NCBI GenBank assembly: GCA_937981575.1 | Contig: CALJNR010000001.1 | Coordinates: forward strand, 1 to 64,000 | From: an uncultured Clostridia bacterium | Lineage (GTDB): Bacteria > Bacillota > Clostridia > Lachnospirales > Cellulosilyticaceae | Direction of reading: 5' to 3' | Length of the DNA stretch: 64,000 bases | Shown here: in pieces, positions 16,784 to 26,283 of the stretch | How the letters are laid out: every line of letters begins with the position of its first letter | How positions within the stretch are numbered: position 1 is the first letter of the stretch | Made by a program: the position numbers and the translations under genes | Notes under the pieces: model-generated | What the model saw: only the letters and a program-made list of their open reading frames with translations | Told to the model about the DNA's origin: nothing | Databases searched by the model: none

Positions 16784-16951
16784 ATGAAAACAATAAACAC
16801 TCAAACAATTTTTAATGAGGATTTAGCAGTATATCAAAATTTCTTAAAATTAAATAAAAAATCAGAAGATACATACGTTGTTAAGGACAGTATTCGTGTC
16901 TTAACTTCTGTTTTCCCAAAACTCGTGTCTCCTGTAAGCATTAGGCAATGA
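16784..16951 (+). CDS. 55-residue leader ORF of the pyr operon
   Basis: A short open frame starts at ATG 16784 (a second ATG at 16781 is directly upstream), 6 nt after the strong ribosome binding site AAAGGAG. It encodes a 55-residue polar peptide with no signal or membrane segment. It begins MKTINTQ and ends with VSPVSIRQ. The TGA stop at 16949-16951 lies inside the 5' arm of the terminator stem. The ribosome binding site is within the lower stem of the PyrR loop. Possible readings: a regulatory leader peptide, or the remnant of another gene ('FLKLNKKSED' faintly resembles the start of tyrosine recombinases). I favour a regulatory ORF because of its placement. Confidence 0.6.
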   Translation: MKTINTQTIFNEDLAVYQNFLKLNKKSEDTYVVKDSIRVLTSVFPKLVSPVSIRQ

Positions 16952-16985
16952 AAAGATAGATTATCTTTTTATTGCCTTTTATTTT
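16943..16985 (+). terminator. Attenuator terminator of the pyr operon
   Basis: A sixteen-base-pair stem (16943-16958 with 16962-16977, one G-U pair) with a 3-nt loop is followed by TTTTATTTT. Its 5' arm AGGCAAT (16943-16949) can alternatively pair with ATTGCCT at 16740-16746, the 5' side of the PyrR-loop region, giving an antiterminator. Confidence 0.85.
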
Positions 16986-17019
16986 ATCAAAAATGATTTA
17001 AGGTGAGGGTGGTAGAGTG

Positions 17020-17946
17020 ATGCTCCAAAAAAAAGATTTACTCGGCATAAGGGATTTAGAGGTATCAGAAATCCTGTCAATTATTGAACTAGCAAAAGAT
17101 ATGAAGCCTATTGTTTTAGGCCGAAAAGCGAAACTTAGCACTTTGAAAGATAAAAGTATTGTGACGCTCTTTTACGAAAACAGTACAAGAACAAGACTTG
17201 CCTTTACGATGGCTGGCATGTATCTTGGAGCTAATGTAGTAGACCTTGGGATTGCCACAAGCAGCGTACAAAAAGGAGAAACTTTGGCGGATACAGGCAT
17301 TACACTGGATAGGATGGGCATCGAGTATATGATTATCAGACACAGTATGAGCGGGGCCTCTCACCTTTTAGCTAAAAATGTCAATGCTTCAGTAATGAAT
17401 GCTGGAGATGGGGCAAATGAGCATCCGACGCAGGCACTTTTAGATCTTTATACGATTTATGAAAAAAAGGGTGGTTATAAAGATTTGAAAGTCACCATAG
17501 TAGGAGATATTGCACACAGCAGAGTGGCAAGATCCAATATATTCGGGCTTACGAAGCTGGGGGCACATGTAACACTGGCCGGTCCAGGCACACTTACAGC
17601 CAAAAGTATGGAAGCACTAGGTTGCGAAGTGACAACGGATATTAAAGCCTCTGTTAAAAATGCAGACGTGGTGATGGGCCTTAGAATTCAGATGGAAAGA
17701 CAAAAAGGCGGACTTTTTCCAAACCTTAGGGAATATAGTCAGCTCTACGGCTTAAATGAAGAAACCTTTTCATATGCCAGTGAACATGCCATCTTAATGC
17801 ATCCAGCACCAGTGAACCGTGGGGTTGAACTGATGCCGGAGCTTATAGACAGTCAAGTTTCTGTAATCGATGAACAAGTGACTAACGGCGTGGCTGTTCG
17901 TATGGCCATTTTAACACTGCTTAGTGAAGGGAGACAATCATCATGA
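17020..17946 (+). CDS. pyrB: Aspartate carbamoyltransferase catalytic chain
   Basis: Second step of UMP synthesis: joins carbamoyl phosphate and aspartate to N-carbamoylaspartate. Carbamoyl-phosphate binding residues are in 'YENSTRTRLAF' (about residue 55) and 'HPTQALLDLYTIYE'; 'HPAPVNRG' near residue 270 is the second active-site loop. At 308 residues it matches Bacillus-type PyrB, and there is no pyrI regulatory subunit gene, so allosteric control by PyrI is not expected. The start ATG at 17020 is 7 nt after GAGGGTGG; a GTG at 17017 is less well spaced. It is the first gene of the operon after the attenuator, and its stop overlaps the pyrC start by 4 nt. Confidence 0.96.
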   Translation: MLQKKDLLGIRDLEVSEILSIIELAKDMKPIVLGRKAKLSTLKDKSIVTLFYENSTRTRLAFTMAGMYLGANVVDLGIATSSVQKGETLADTGITLDRMGIEYMIIRHSMSGASHLLAKNVNASVMNAGDGANEHPTQALLDLYTIYEKKGGYKDLKVTIVGDIAHSRVARSNIFGLTKLGAHVTLAGPGTLTAKSMEALGCEVTTDIKASVKNADVVMGLRIQMERQKGGLFPNLREYSQLYGLNEETFSYASEHAILMHPAPVNRGVELMPELIDSQVSVIDEQVTNGVAVRMAILTLLSEGRQSS

Positions 17947-19214
17947 AGATTTGTATAGCAGGCGGATTACTGATTAATCCGAAAACAAATACCGAAATCA
18001 TTACGGACCTATGGATTGAAGATGGCAAAATTGTTGCAATAGGAGAAAACCCAGAAGGGGAAGCCGAGCAGACAATAGATGCCGCTGGTAAGTGGATTGT
18101 TCCAGGACTTATAGATCTCCATGTACACTTTAGAGAACCAGGGTTTGAACATAAAGAGGATATCAAAAGCGGCTGTCTGGCAGCAGCAAAAGGCGGATTC
18201 ACGACCGTATGCTGTATGCCAAATACTAGTCCTGTTATAGATAACGAATGTGTAGTAGAATATATAAAAGCAATGGCGCAAAAAGCAAATGGTGTCAATG
18301 TCCTGCCGGTAGGGGCGATCACAAAGGGGCAGCAGGGTGAAAGTCTTGCCAATATCGGTAAAATGTATGAGCATGGCATCTGCGGGGTAAGTGAAGACGG
18401 CAAAACCGTGATGGATGCAGGACTTATGAAAAAAGCCATGCAGTATGTAAAACCTTTTAACATACCAATCTTTTCTCATACTGAAGATCATACACTTGCT
18501 GGTGGCAGCATGAATGCTGGTGAAAATGCTCAGCTTTTTGGAATCAGAGGCATAGGGCGTGAAGCAGAAGAGATTATCGTATCGAGAGATATCATTCTCG
18601 CAAAATATACAGGCGCAAAGCTGCACCTGTCTCATATGAGTACGAAAGGAAGCATAGAACTTATTAGGGCGGCAAAAGCACAGGGGATAGACGTAACAGC
18701 TGAAACAGCACCGCATTATTTTACACTGGATGACAGTATTCTTGGAGATTATGATACGAATAAAAAGATGAACCCACCTCTTAGAACCAAGGAAGATGTA
18801 GAAGCTATGAAAATGGCTTTAAAAGAAGGAATCATCGATGTGATTGCAACAGACCATGCGCCGCATCATTACGATGAAAAAAATGTAGAATTTGATAAGG
18901 CACCATTTGGCATCGTAGGTCTCGAGACAAGCTTTGCGGTAAGTTATACGCAGCTGGTACAAACAGGTATCCTGACGCCAATGGAACTCATTGATAAGAT
19001 GAGTACAAAACCAGCTGAGATTCTGGGTATTGATAAAGGAAGCATTGAGATAGGGAAAACAGCCGACATCACGATTATAGATCCAGAAGCCGCTTATAGG
19101 GTAGATCCTAATACGTTTGTAAGCAAAGGCAAAAACACACCATTTACAGGGATGGAAGTATCGGGAGAAATTATTTATACGCTTGTAAACGGCAACATTG
19201 TTTACAAAAAATAA
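17943..19214 (+). CDS. pyrC: Dihydroorotase
   Basis: Cyclises N-carbamoylaspartate to dihydroorotate. This is a type I amidohydrolase of 423 residues with the metal-binding 'DLHVHFREPGFEHKED' motif near residue 58, the carboxylated-lysine/histidine region 'KAMQYVKPFNIPIFSHTED', the histidine in 'LHLSHMST' and the catalytic aspartate in 'VIATDHAPHH'. It is translationally coupled to pyrB (4-nt overlap, ATGA). A 95-nt gap with an internal promoter separates it from pyrF. Confidence 0.96.
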   Translation: MKICIAGGLLINPKTNTEIITDLWIEDGKIVAIGENPEGEAEQTIDAAGKWIVPGLIDLHVHFREPGFEHKEDIKSGCLAAAKGGFTTVCCMPNTSPVIDNECVVEYIKAMAQKANGVNVLPVGAITKGQQGESLANIGKMYEHGICGVSEDGKTVMDAGLMKKAMQYVKPFNIPIFSHTEDHTLAGGSMNAGENAQLFGIRGIGREAEEIIVSRDIILAKYTGAKLHLSHMSTKGSIELIRAAKAQGIDVTAETAPHYFTLDDSILGDYDTNKKMNPPLRTKEDVEAMKMALKEGIIDVIATDHAPHHYDEKNVEFDKAPFGIVGLETSFAVSYTQLVQTGILTPMELIDKMSTKPAEILGIDKGSIEIGKTADITIIDPEAAYRVDPNTFVSKGKNTPFTGMEVSGEIIYTLVNGNIVYKK

Positions 19215-19247
19215 AACAGAAATTCCGAAGAATAATTATTAAAAATG

Positions 19248-19276
19248 TTGCATAAAAATGCAAAACTAGATACAAT
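19248..19276 (+). promoter_or_regulatory. Internal promoter ahead of pyrF
   Basis: TTGCAT (19248-19253), a 17-nt spacer and TACAAT (19271-19276) match a vegetative promoter in the only sizeable gap before pyrD. It would allow pyrF to pyrE, including the carbamoyl-phosphate synthase genes that also serve arginine, to be expressed independently of the leader attenuator. Confidence 0.55.
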
Positions 19277-19309
19277 AAGAATAGAATACGTATAAAAAGG
19301 AGTATAGTG

Positions 19310-20224
19310 ATGATAGATAGATTAATAAGGAAGATTAAAGAGACAGAAAACCCAACTGTTGTAGGTCTTGACCCTACTTATTCAATGATTCCTTCCTTTA
19401 TTAAGGAAGAAATGCTTGAAACCTATGGCAAAACCCCTAAAGCAGTTGCTGAGATGTTTATAAAGTTTAACAAGGGGATTTTAGACGAAGTGGCGCCGCT
19501 GATTCCAGCTGTAAAACCACAGGTCGCCATGTATGAACAATATGGACTTGAAGGCCTTAGGGCTTATATAGAAACAATAGCTTATGCAAAGGAAAAAGGA
19601 CTTGTTGTAATAGGGGATGTTAAAAGAGGGGATATTGCTTCAACTGCAGCAGCTTACGCAGGACACATTGCCGGAGTTGAAATAGAAGGTATTCACATGG
19701 ATCTTTGGCAGGAGGATGCCGTGACGTTAAATCCCTATATGGGCTTTGATGGAATCGAGCCGTTTATTAAACCATGCAACACATATGACAGAGGGCTTTT
19801 TATCCTGGTTAAAACCAGCAATCCAAGCGGCGTAGAGCTTCAGGATTTAATCACTGAAGGTATTCCGGTTTATGATAAAACGGCGGACCTTGTCAGCAAA
19901 TGGGGAGAACTTGCTATGGGGGAACTTGGCTACAGCAAAATTGGTGCTGTGGTAGGGGCTACATATAAAGAGCAAGGGATAGAGCTTAGAAAAAGAATGC
20001 CTCATACTTTCTTCCTGGTTCCTGGGTATGGAGCGCAAGGGGGCAAGGCTGAAGATCTTAAAGAATACTTCGACAAAGATGGAACAGGCATTATTGTAAA
20101 CTCTTCAAGAGGGATCATTGCAGCCTACCAAAGCGATAAAGCATTAAGTGAAAAAGAATTTGCCCAGGCTTCAAAGCGGGCAGTACTGGCTATGAGAGAC
20201 GATTTACAAGGAGTGATGAGCTGA
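19310..20224 (+). CDS. pyrF: Orotidine 5'-phosphate decarboxylase
   Basis: Last step of UMP synthesis: decarboxylation of OMP. About 304 residues, the long (type 2) form found in many clostridia and mycobacteria, not the ~235-residue Bacillus form. The catalytic Lys-Asp array is in 'VIGDVKRGDIASTAAAY', with 'VGLDPTYS' at the N-terminus and 'LVPGYGAQGG' for phosphate binding. The ATG at 19310 is 7 nt after AAAAGGAG (a GTG at 19307 is too close). Its stop overlaps the carA start by 1 nt. Confidence 0.94.
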   Translation: MIDRLIRKIKETENPTVVGLDPTYSMIPSFIKEEMLETYGKTPKAVAEMFIKFNKGILDEVAPLIPAVKPQVAMYEQYGLEGLRAYIETIAYAKEKGLVVIGDVKRGDIASTAAAYAGHIAGVEIEGIHMDLWQEDAVTLNPYMGFDGIEPFIKPCNTYDRGLFILVKTSNPSGVELQDLITEGIPVYDKTADLVSKWGELAMGELGYSKIGAVVGATYKEQGIELRKRMPHTFFLVPGYGAQGGKAEDLKEYFDKDGTGIIVNSSRGIIAAYQSDKALSEKEFAQASKRAVLAMRDDLQGVMS

Positions 20225-21285
20225 TGAAAGCACAACTTATATTAGAAAACGGCATGGTTTTTGAAGGTAAAGCATTTGGCTATTTAAAAGAAACAATCGG
20301 TGAAGTTGTATTTAATACAGGGATGACAGGGTATCAAGAAATATTAACAGACCCTTCTTACTACGGTCAGATGGTTGTTATGACCTACCCTTTAATTGGG
20401 AACTATGGCATTAACCTTGAAGACATGGAAAGCTACAAAGCCCACGTCAGAGCCTTTATCGTAAGAGAGAGAAGTGATTACCCGAATAACTTCAGATGTG
20501 AGCTTACAATAGACGGGTATCTTAAGTCCCAAAAAATAATTGGGCTTGAAGGCATTGATACAAGAGCGCTTACAAAAGTCATCCGTGAACATGGAACAAT
20601 GCGTGCAATCATTGCAGTAAGAGAGCTTACACCAAGTCAGATTAAGCTGAAGATAGATGCGTTTAACAATCAAACGGCTGTATCAGAAGTATGTACCAAA
20701 GAAAAATATGATATAAAAGGGAATGGCATTCATATAGCAGTGATTGACTGCGGCATCAAACAAAATATTCTTCGCTCTTTTTCAGAAAGAGGATGCCGCC
20801 TCACGGTCTTTCCGGCATCTGCGACAGCGGAGGAAATACTCAGCGTAAATCCTGATGGGGTTTTCATCTCCAATGGACCAGCAGACCCTAAAGACGTACC
20901 TGAAACAGTAGAAGCTGTTAAGAAAATTGTAGGCAAAAAGCCTATTACAGCAATATGTCTTGGCCATCAGCTTCTGTCTCTTGCCCTTGGCGGAGATACA
21001 ATGAAGCTGAAATTCGGTCATCACGGCTGTAACCACCCAGTTAAAGATTTTGTGACAAATCGTGTGTATATCACTTCGCAAAATCATAACTATGTGGTAG
21101 AAACCCTACCAGAAGGGGCAAAAGTAACCCATACCAATCTGAATGACCAAACTGTAGAAGGAATGTACTTTGAAGATCTTAATATTTACAGTGTACAGTT
21201 TCACCCAGAAGCATGCCCAGGGCCTACAGATACTGCGCATATATTCGACGAATTCATCAACGTTATGCAAGGAGGTAAACTATAA
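20224..21285 (+). CDS. carA: Carbamoyl-phosphate synthase small (glutaminase) subunit
   Basis: Releases ammonia from glutamine for carbamoyl-phosphate synthesis. At 353 residues it has the CarA N-terminal domain ('[17 protein letters not shown]') and a class I glutamine amidotransferase domain whose nucleophile cysteine is in 'AICLGHQLL'; the His-Glu pair is in '[13 protein letters not shown]'. It overlaps pyrF and carB by 1 nt each, so the three are translated as a coupled unit. No separate arginine-specific copy is in the window. Confidence 0.96.
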   Translation: MKAQLILENGMVFEGKAFGYLKETIGEVVFNTGMTGYQEILTDPSYYGQMVVMTYPLIGNYGINLEDMESYKAHVRAFIVRERSDYPNNFRCELTIDGYLKSQKIIGLEGIDTRALTKVIREHGTMRAIIAVRELTPSQIKLKIDAFNNQTAVSEVCTKEKYDIKGNGIHIAVIDCGIKQNILRSFSERGCRLTVFPASATAEEILSVNPDGVFISNGPADPKDVPETVEAVKKIVGKKPITAICLGHQLLSLALGGDTMKLKFGHHGCNHPVKDFVTNRVYITSQNHNYVVETLPEGAKVTHTNLNDQTVEGMYFEDLNIYSVQFHPEACPGPTDTAHIFDEFINVMQGGKL

Positions 21286-24200
21286 TGCCAAGAGACATGA
21301 GCATCAAAAAAGTATTAGTAATAGGGTCAGGACCTATCGTTATAGGCCAGGCAGCAGAATTTGACTATTCAGGCACTCAGGCTTGCCAAGCCATTAAAGA
21401 AGAAGGAATTGAAGTTGTTCTTGTAAATAGTAATCCAGCTACCATTATGACAGATAAAGAAGTAGCAGATAAAATATATATTGAACCTTTAACAATAGAA
21501 TTCTTAGAAAAAGTTATTGCAAAAGAAAGACCAGACAGTCTCCTTGCCGGCGTAGGCGGACAGACAGGCCTTAACCTTTCAGTAGAACTTCATGATAAAG
21601 GCATCCTTGAGAAATATAATGTAAGAGTTATTGGTACTCAGATATCTGCGATTAAAGAAGGGGAGGACCGTGAAGGCTTCAGAGCCTTAATGGACCGTAT
21701 CAATCAGCCGGTTATTGAAAGTAAAACCGTTGAAACCGTAGAAGATGCTGTAGCTTTTGCAAGAAAAATTGGTTATCCAGCGGTTGTAAGACCTGCTTAT
21801 ACCTTAGGCGGCACAGGCGGCGGGATCACAGAAACAGAAGAAGAACTTCGCGAAATCGCAGCCAGCGGTCTCCATCTGTCCCGTGTTAACCAGGTTCTGA
21901 TTGAAAAATGTATCAAAGGCTGGAAAGAAGTAGAATATGAAGTAATGAGAGACCAGTATGGGACAGCGATTACAGTATGTAATATGGAAAACATCGATCC
22001 AGTCGGCATTCATACTGGAGACAGTATTGTAGTAGCACCTTCTCAAACGCTTTCAGACAAAGAATATCAGATGTTAAGACGTGCTTCACTGGATATCATC
22101 TCAGCATGCGACATCCGCGGAGGATGTAACGTGCAGCTGGCTCTTAATCCAGAGAGTTTTGAGTATGCCGTTATCGAGATTAACCCGCGTGTAAGCCGCT
22201 CATCAGCTCTTGCATCTAAAGCAACTGGGTATCCGATTGCCCGCGTATCGGCAAAAATCGCACTGGGCTATGGACTGGATGAAATACCGAACACCGTAAC
22301 AGGCAAGACCTACGCCTGCTTTGAGCCAACCCTAGATTATGTAGTCGTTAAAATACCTAAGTGGCCATTTGATAAATTCTATACAGCAAAACGTACCCTT
22401 GGTACAAAGATGATGGCGACTGGAGAAATCATGGCCATCGGAAACAGCTTTGAAAGTGCATTCCTCAAAGGACTCCGCTCCCTTGAGATCGGCCAATTCA
22501 GTTTCAAACACAAAAAACTTCAGGAATGTTCTTTAGACGAACTGAAAGAAAAAGTCGTGATCGCAGATGATGAAAGAATCTTTGCATTAGCTGAAATGCT
22601 AAGAAGACATTACCGTGAAGAACAGGTATGCAAAATTACTGGCATGGACATCTTCTTTGTGAAGAAATTCAAATGGATTGTAGAGCAGGAAGAACTCCTT
22701 TCAGAAATGAACTTCGATGAGTTTACACCACATTATCTGAGAAAGCTGAAAAGAAGAGGCTTTTCAGATAAAGCAATTGCTGAACTTGTAGGTGTTGCAG
22801 AAGAGGATATCAGAGAGCTTCGTTTCAAGTGGGATATTGTTCCGGTATATAAAATGGTTGACACCTGCGGCGGAGAGTTTGAAGCAGAATCTCCTTACTA
22901 TTATTCAACATATGACCGAGTAGATGAAGTTGAAGTTTCAGATAAAGAAAAAATCATGGTTATAGGGTCAGGGCCTATTCGAATCGGGCAAGGGATTGAA
23001 TTTGACTACTGCTCTGTTCATGCCATCATGGCTCTTAGAAAACGCGGCATTGAAACAATCATCGTTAATAATAACCCTGAAACAGTAAGCACAGACTTTA
23101 ATATCTCTGATAAGCTTTACTTCGAACCGCTGACTGATGAAGATTTCTATCACATTTACCTGAAAGAAAAGCCAATGGGCGTTATTCTGCAGTTCGGCGG
23201 ACAGACGGCGATCAAGCTGGCTAAGTTCTGTGACAAAATGAATATCCCTGTACTTGGAACCCATCCAAAACAAGTAGATGCAGCAGAAGACCGTGAAAAA
23301 TTTGATGAAGTCCTTGAAAAACTTCAGATTAAAAGACCAAAAGGTAAAGCGATCTGGTCAGTGGAAGAGGGCCTTCAGATTGCGAAAGAACTAGAATACC
23401 CTGTTCTTGTTAGACCTTCCTATGTTCTTGGCGGCCAGGGGATGGAAATCACATATGAAGAAGTACAGCTTAAGAGATACCTTGAAAATGCCTTTGACAG
23501 AGACCCAGAAAATCCTGTCCTGATTGACAGATACTTGATGGGCCGTGAAATCGAAGTTGATGCCCTGTGTGATGGCGAAGATATCTTGATTCCTGGGATT
23601 ATGGAGCATCTTGAACGTGCAGGAATCCACTCAGGAGACAGTACGACCATTTATCCAAGTGTTAATATTCCAGAACACATTAAAGAAAAAATCATCACTT
23701 GTACAAGATCAATTGCTAAAGAACTTCAAGTACTTGGTATGATTAACATTCAGTATATCGAATACAAAAATGACCTCTACATTATCGAAGTTAACCCACG
23801 TTCAAGCCGTACAGTCCCTTACATTTCAAAGGTAACCAATGTACCGATCATAGACCTTGCGGTTAAGGCAATGCTGGGAGAAAAACTGTCTGATATGGGT
23901 TATGGCACAGGACTTTATCCAGAACCGCAGAACTTCTATGCTGTAAAAGTACCAGTATTCTCAACAGAAAAACTTCCAAGGGTAGAAGTAAGCCTTGGGC
24001 CGGAAATGAAATCAACAGGAGAAGTCTTAGGAGTAGGGACAACCGTTGAAGAAGCCCTTTATAAAGGCTTTATCGCGGCAGGCAAAAAGCTTCCTAGAAA
24101 AGGCGGAACAATCTTCGCAACGATTCAAAAATATGACCAAGACGAATTTGCAGGTCTCGCTAAGCGATTTGCAAGCCTTGGCTACAACTTTGTAGCGACA

Positions 24201-24512
24201 GAAGGGACAGCTAAGAAACTTAAAGAAAACGGCATTGATGCAAAAGTGGTACAAAAGCTTTCAGAAGGCAGTGATGAGATTATCAAGGTTATTAGAAGCG
24301 GGGAAGTCAACATTGTGGTGAATACGCCAACCAAAGGAAATGACTCTAAGCGTGACGGCTTTAAAATAAGAAGAGCTGCGATTGAATCTTCACTTCAGAT
24401 TTTAACATCACTCGATACCCTTCGTGCGATGGCCGACATTGTAGAAAAACAAATCCGCACTGACGACACAAACATTTATGATATGGGAGTGGGAGCAGGT
24501 TCACATGTGTAA
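21285..24512 (+). CDS. carB: Carbamoyl-phosphate synthase large subunit
   Basis: Makes carbamoyl phosphate from bicarbonate, ammonia and two ATP. At 1075 residues it is full length, with two homologous ATP-grasp halves: '[19 protein letters not shown]' at the N-terminus and the matching '[18 protein letters not shown]' near residue 560. The ligands '[20 protein letters not shown]' and '[18 protein letters not shown]' lie in the two halves. The C-terminal MGS-like allosteric domain ('[11 protein letters not shown]') is where UMP or IMP and ornithine act in relatives. Start ATG 21285 overlaps the carA stop. Codon use is like its neighbours. Confidence 0.97.
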   Translation: MPRDMSIKKVLVIGSGPIVIGQAAEFDYSGTQACQAIKEEGIEVVLVNSNPATIMTDKEVADKIYIEPLTIEFLEKVIAKERPDSLLAGVGGQTGLNLSVELHDKGILEKYNVRVIGTQISAIKEGEDREGFRALMDRINQPVIESKTVETVEDAVAFARKIGYPAVVRPAYTLGGTGGGITETEEELREIAASGLHLSRVNQVLIEKCIKGWKEVEYEVMRDQYGTAITVCNMENIDPVGIHTGDSIVVAPSQTLSDKEYQMLRRASLDIISACDIRGGCNVQLALNPESFEYAVIEINPRVSRSSALASKATGYPIARVSAKIALGYGLDEIPNTVTGKTYACFEPTLDYVVVKIPKWPFDKFYTAKRTLGTKMMATGEIMAIGNSFESAFLKGLRSLEIGQFSFKHKKLQECSLDELKEKVVIADDERIFALAEMLRRHYREEQVCKITGMDIFFVKKFKWIVEQEELLSEMNFDEFTPHYLRKLKRRGFSDKAIAELVGVAEEDIRELRFKWDIVPVYKMVDTCGGEFEAESPYYYSTYDRVDEVEVSDKEKIMVIGSGPIRIGQGIEFDYCSVHAIMALRKRGIETIIVNNNPETVSTDFNISDKLYFEPLTDEDFYHIYLKEKPMGVILQFGGQTAIKLAKFCDKMNIPVLGTHPKQVDAAEDREKFDEVLEKLQIKRPKGKAIWSVEEGLQIAKELEYPVLVRPSYVLGGQGMEITYEEVQLKRYLENAFDRDPENPVLIDRYLMGREIEVDALCDGEDILIPGIMEHLERAGIHSGDSTTIYPSVNIPEHIKEKIITCTRSIAKELQVLGMINIQYIEYKNDLYIIEVNPRSSRTVPYISKVTNVPIIDLAVKAMLGEKLSDMGYGTGLYPEPQNFYAVKVPVFSTEKLPRVEVSLGPEMKSTGEVLGVGTTVEEALYKGFIAAGKKLPRKGGTIFATIQKYDQDEFAGLAKRFASLGYNFVATEGTAKKLKENGIDAKVVQKLSEGSDEIIKVIRSGEVNIVVNTPTKGNDSKRDGFKIRRAAIESSLQILTSLDTLRAMADIVEKQIRTDDTNIYDMGVGAGSHV

Positions 24513-25275
24513 AAAAACAGTGATTGAAGCTAAAATTATACAAAATCAGGAGATTGCACAAGGGGTATACCGAATGGTCCTGTCAGCGCCGGAAATAGCT
24601 GCTGGGGCCAGCTGCGGCCAGTTTGTCAACTTGTATCCAAAGGCTAAACATACACTGCTTCCAAGACCTATCAGCATCTGTGAAATTGGAGAAGATACGC
24701 TGACATTGGTATACGGCGTAGTAGGAGAAGGAACGAGAGAGTTTGCAGGCTATAACGCTGGAGAAACCATCAGAGTAAGTTCTGCGATTGGAACGGGCTT
24801 TAAACCTCAAAAGACAAAAACAGCAGTTCTGGTAGGCGGAGGAATAGGCGTTCCGCCACTTGTGGAACTGGCTAAACAGATGAGCGGTGAAAAAATAGCT
24901 GTTATTGGTTTTAGAGATGAACCATTTCTCAAAGAAGAGCTTGAAAAGGCAGGGGCTAAGGTATATATTGCTACAGACAGCGGCAAGACTGGTTTTAAAG
25001 GTAATGTTATAGAACTTATACAAGAACAAGGCATAAGCGGTGATTATTTTTACAGTTGCGGGCCTAAAGTGATGCTGAAAGCTTTAGCAGCATACTGTGA
25101 GTCTATTAATACACCGGTGCAGGTTTCGCTGGAAGAGCGGATGGGATGCGGCTATGGAGCCTGCGTAGGATGCGTGTGCAAGATCAAAGAAAATACCGAG
25201 ACAGGGTATGAACATAAAAAGGTATGTAAGGACGGCCCGGTCTTTTTAGGAAGTGAGGTGGTTTGGGATGAGTAA
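24505..25275 (+). CDS. pyrK: Dihydroorotate dehydrogenase electron transfer subunit
   Basis: The FAD and [2Fe-2S] subunit that passes electrons from PyrD to NAD+. The 256-residue layout is a flavodoxin-reductase fold (FAD motif 'LLPRPISI', NAD-binding '[12 protein letters not shown]') followed by the C-terminal cluster-binding cysteines in '[15 protein letters not shown]' and a fourth in 'KVCKDGPVF'. I choose ATG 24505, which overlaps the carB stop by 8 nt and follows GGAGTGGGAGCAGG. It overlaps pyrD by 8 nt, consistent with a stoichiometric PyrDK complex. Confidence 0.94.
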   Translation: MCKKTVIEAKIIQNQEIAQGVYRMVLSAPEIAAGASCGQFVNLYPKAKHTLLPRPISICEIGEDTLTLVYGVVGEGTREFAGYNAGETIRVSSAIGTGFKPQKTKTAVLVGGGIGVPPLVELAKQMSGEKIAVIGFRDEPFLKEELEKAGAKVYIATDSGKTGFKGNVIELIQEQGISGDYFYSCGPKVMLKALAAYCESINTPVQVSLEERMGCGYGACVGCVCKIKENTETGYEHKKVCKDGPVFLGSEVVWDE

Positions 25276-26200
25276 TCATCAAGGCACAGAAAAAAAGCTT
25301 GATTTAAGTGTAAATATCGCAGGGGTTACATTAAATAATCCTATTACGACCGCTTCAGGAACCTTTTCTGCTTATGAAAGCGGCGCGTTTTATAACTTAA
25401 ATGAACTAGGCGCTATGATTACTAAGGGAGTAGCCAATATCCCATGGGATGGCAACCCAACGCCGCGTATTGCTGAAACTTATGGGGGAATGCTGAATGC
25501 AGTAGGTCTTCAAAACCCTGGTATTGATTACTTTATAGCCCATGAGCTGCCATACCTTCGTCAATTTGATACAAAAATCATCGTTAATGTGGCAGGGCGC
25601 AGTATTGAAGATTACTGCGAAGTGGCAGAAAAGCTGAATGGTACAGCTGCAGATATGCTGGAAGTAAACATTTCCTGTCCAAATGTTAAAAAAGGCGGGA
25701 TAGGGTTTGGAACCCATAGTGAAATGGCTGCCAAAGTAACTAAGGAAGTTAGACGTGTATCTAAAAAACCAATCATTATTAAGCTGACGCCAAATGTAAC
25801 AGATATTACAGAGATTGCAAAAGCTGTAGAAGCTGAAGGCGCGGACGCGGTATCACTTATTAATACCCTGCTTGGCATGAAAATTGATGTACACAGGAAA
25901 AAGCCAGTGCTTGCTAACAAAATGGGAGGATTTTCAGGGCCTGCCATCAAGCCGGTAGCTGTAAGAATGGTTTATCAGGTTCGGCGCGCTGTAAATATTC
26001 CTATCATAGGACTTGGCGGTATAATGACCGGAGAAGATGTGGCGGAGTTCATTATGGCAGGAGCGGACGCTGTTTCTGTAGGAACAGCAGCATTTGTGAA
26101 TCCAACTGCTCCTGCAGATATCAAGAACGAGCTTATAGAATATATGCAAAAATATAACTTTAAAAGCTTAAAGGAAATAAGAGAAGCATTTACTGAGTGA
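25268..26200 (+). CDS. pyrD: Dihydroorotate dehydrogenase, catalytic subunit (class 1B)
   Basis: Oxidises dihydroorotate to orotate using FMN. The 310-residue class 1B (NAD-linked) type is indicated by the preceding pyrK gene and by the catalytic cysteine in 'VNISCPNVKKGG'. FMN-binding phrases 'TTASGTFSA' and 'PIIGLGGIMTGEDVAEFIMAGADAV' (in pieces) are present. ATG 25268 follows GAGGTGG and overlaps pyrK. NAD+ use suits an anaerobe without quinone coupling. Confidence 0.95.
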   Translation: MSNHQGTEKKLDLSVNIAGVTLNNPITTASGTFSAYESGAFYNLNELGAMITKGVANIPWDGNPTPRIAETYGGMLNAVGLQNPGIDYFIAHELPYLRQFDTKIIVNVAGRSIEDYCEVAEKLNGTAADMLEVNISCPNVKKGGIGFGTHSEMAAKVTKEVRRVSKKPIIIKLTPNVTDITEIAKAVEAEGADAVSLINTLLGMKIDVHRKKPVLANKMGGFSGPAIKPVAVRMVYQVRRAVNIPIIGLGGIMTGEDVAEFIMAGADAVSVGTAAFVNPTAPADIKNELIEYMQKYNFKSLKEIREAFTE

Positions 26201-26213
26201 CAGCATAGTAGAT

Positions 26214-26225
26214 TCATCGCGATGA
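26214..26225. promoter_or_regulatory. Palindrome TCATCGCGATGA between pyrD and pyrE
   Basis: A perfect 12-bp palindrome lies in the 83-nt pyrD-pyrE gap and shares the ATCGCGAT core with the adenine deaminase promoter palindrome. I see no clear -35/-10 pair beside it, so its role is uncertain. Confidence 0.3.
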
Positions 26226-26283
26226 CAAGATGCCAAACGAGGGCAGACTGCAGAGGGCTAAATAAATATAGGGAGGTTGCTTA

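Noticed and set aside
16624-16815. 63-codon open frame starting inside the end of the lipoprotein gene and covering the pyr promoter and PyrR loop
   Set aside because: It has no ribosome binding site, crosses a promoter and a regulatory hairpin, and encodes a composition with no recognisable domain. It is read as chance.
16687-17020. Purely UTP-sensed, E. coli pyrBI-style attenuation without PyrR
   Set aside because: The stop codon within the terminator first suggested this, but the good PyrR loop match makes PyrR control more likely. Kept only as a component of the combined model.
23391-23650. Antisense open frames inside carB, topB and other long genes
   Set aside because: They have no ribosome binding sites, overlap strongly conserved coding sequence, and look like by-products of codon use.
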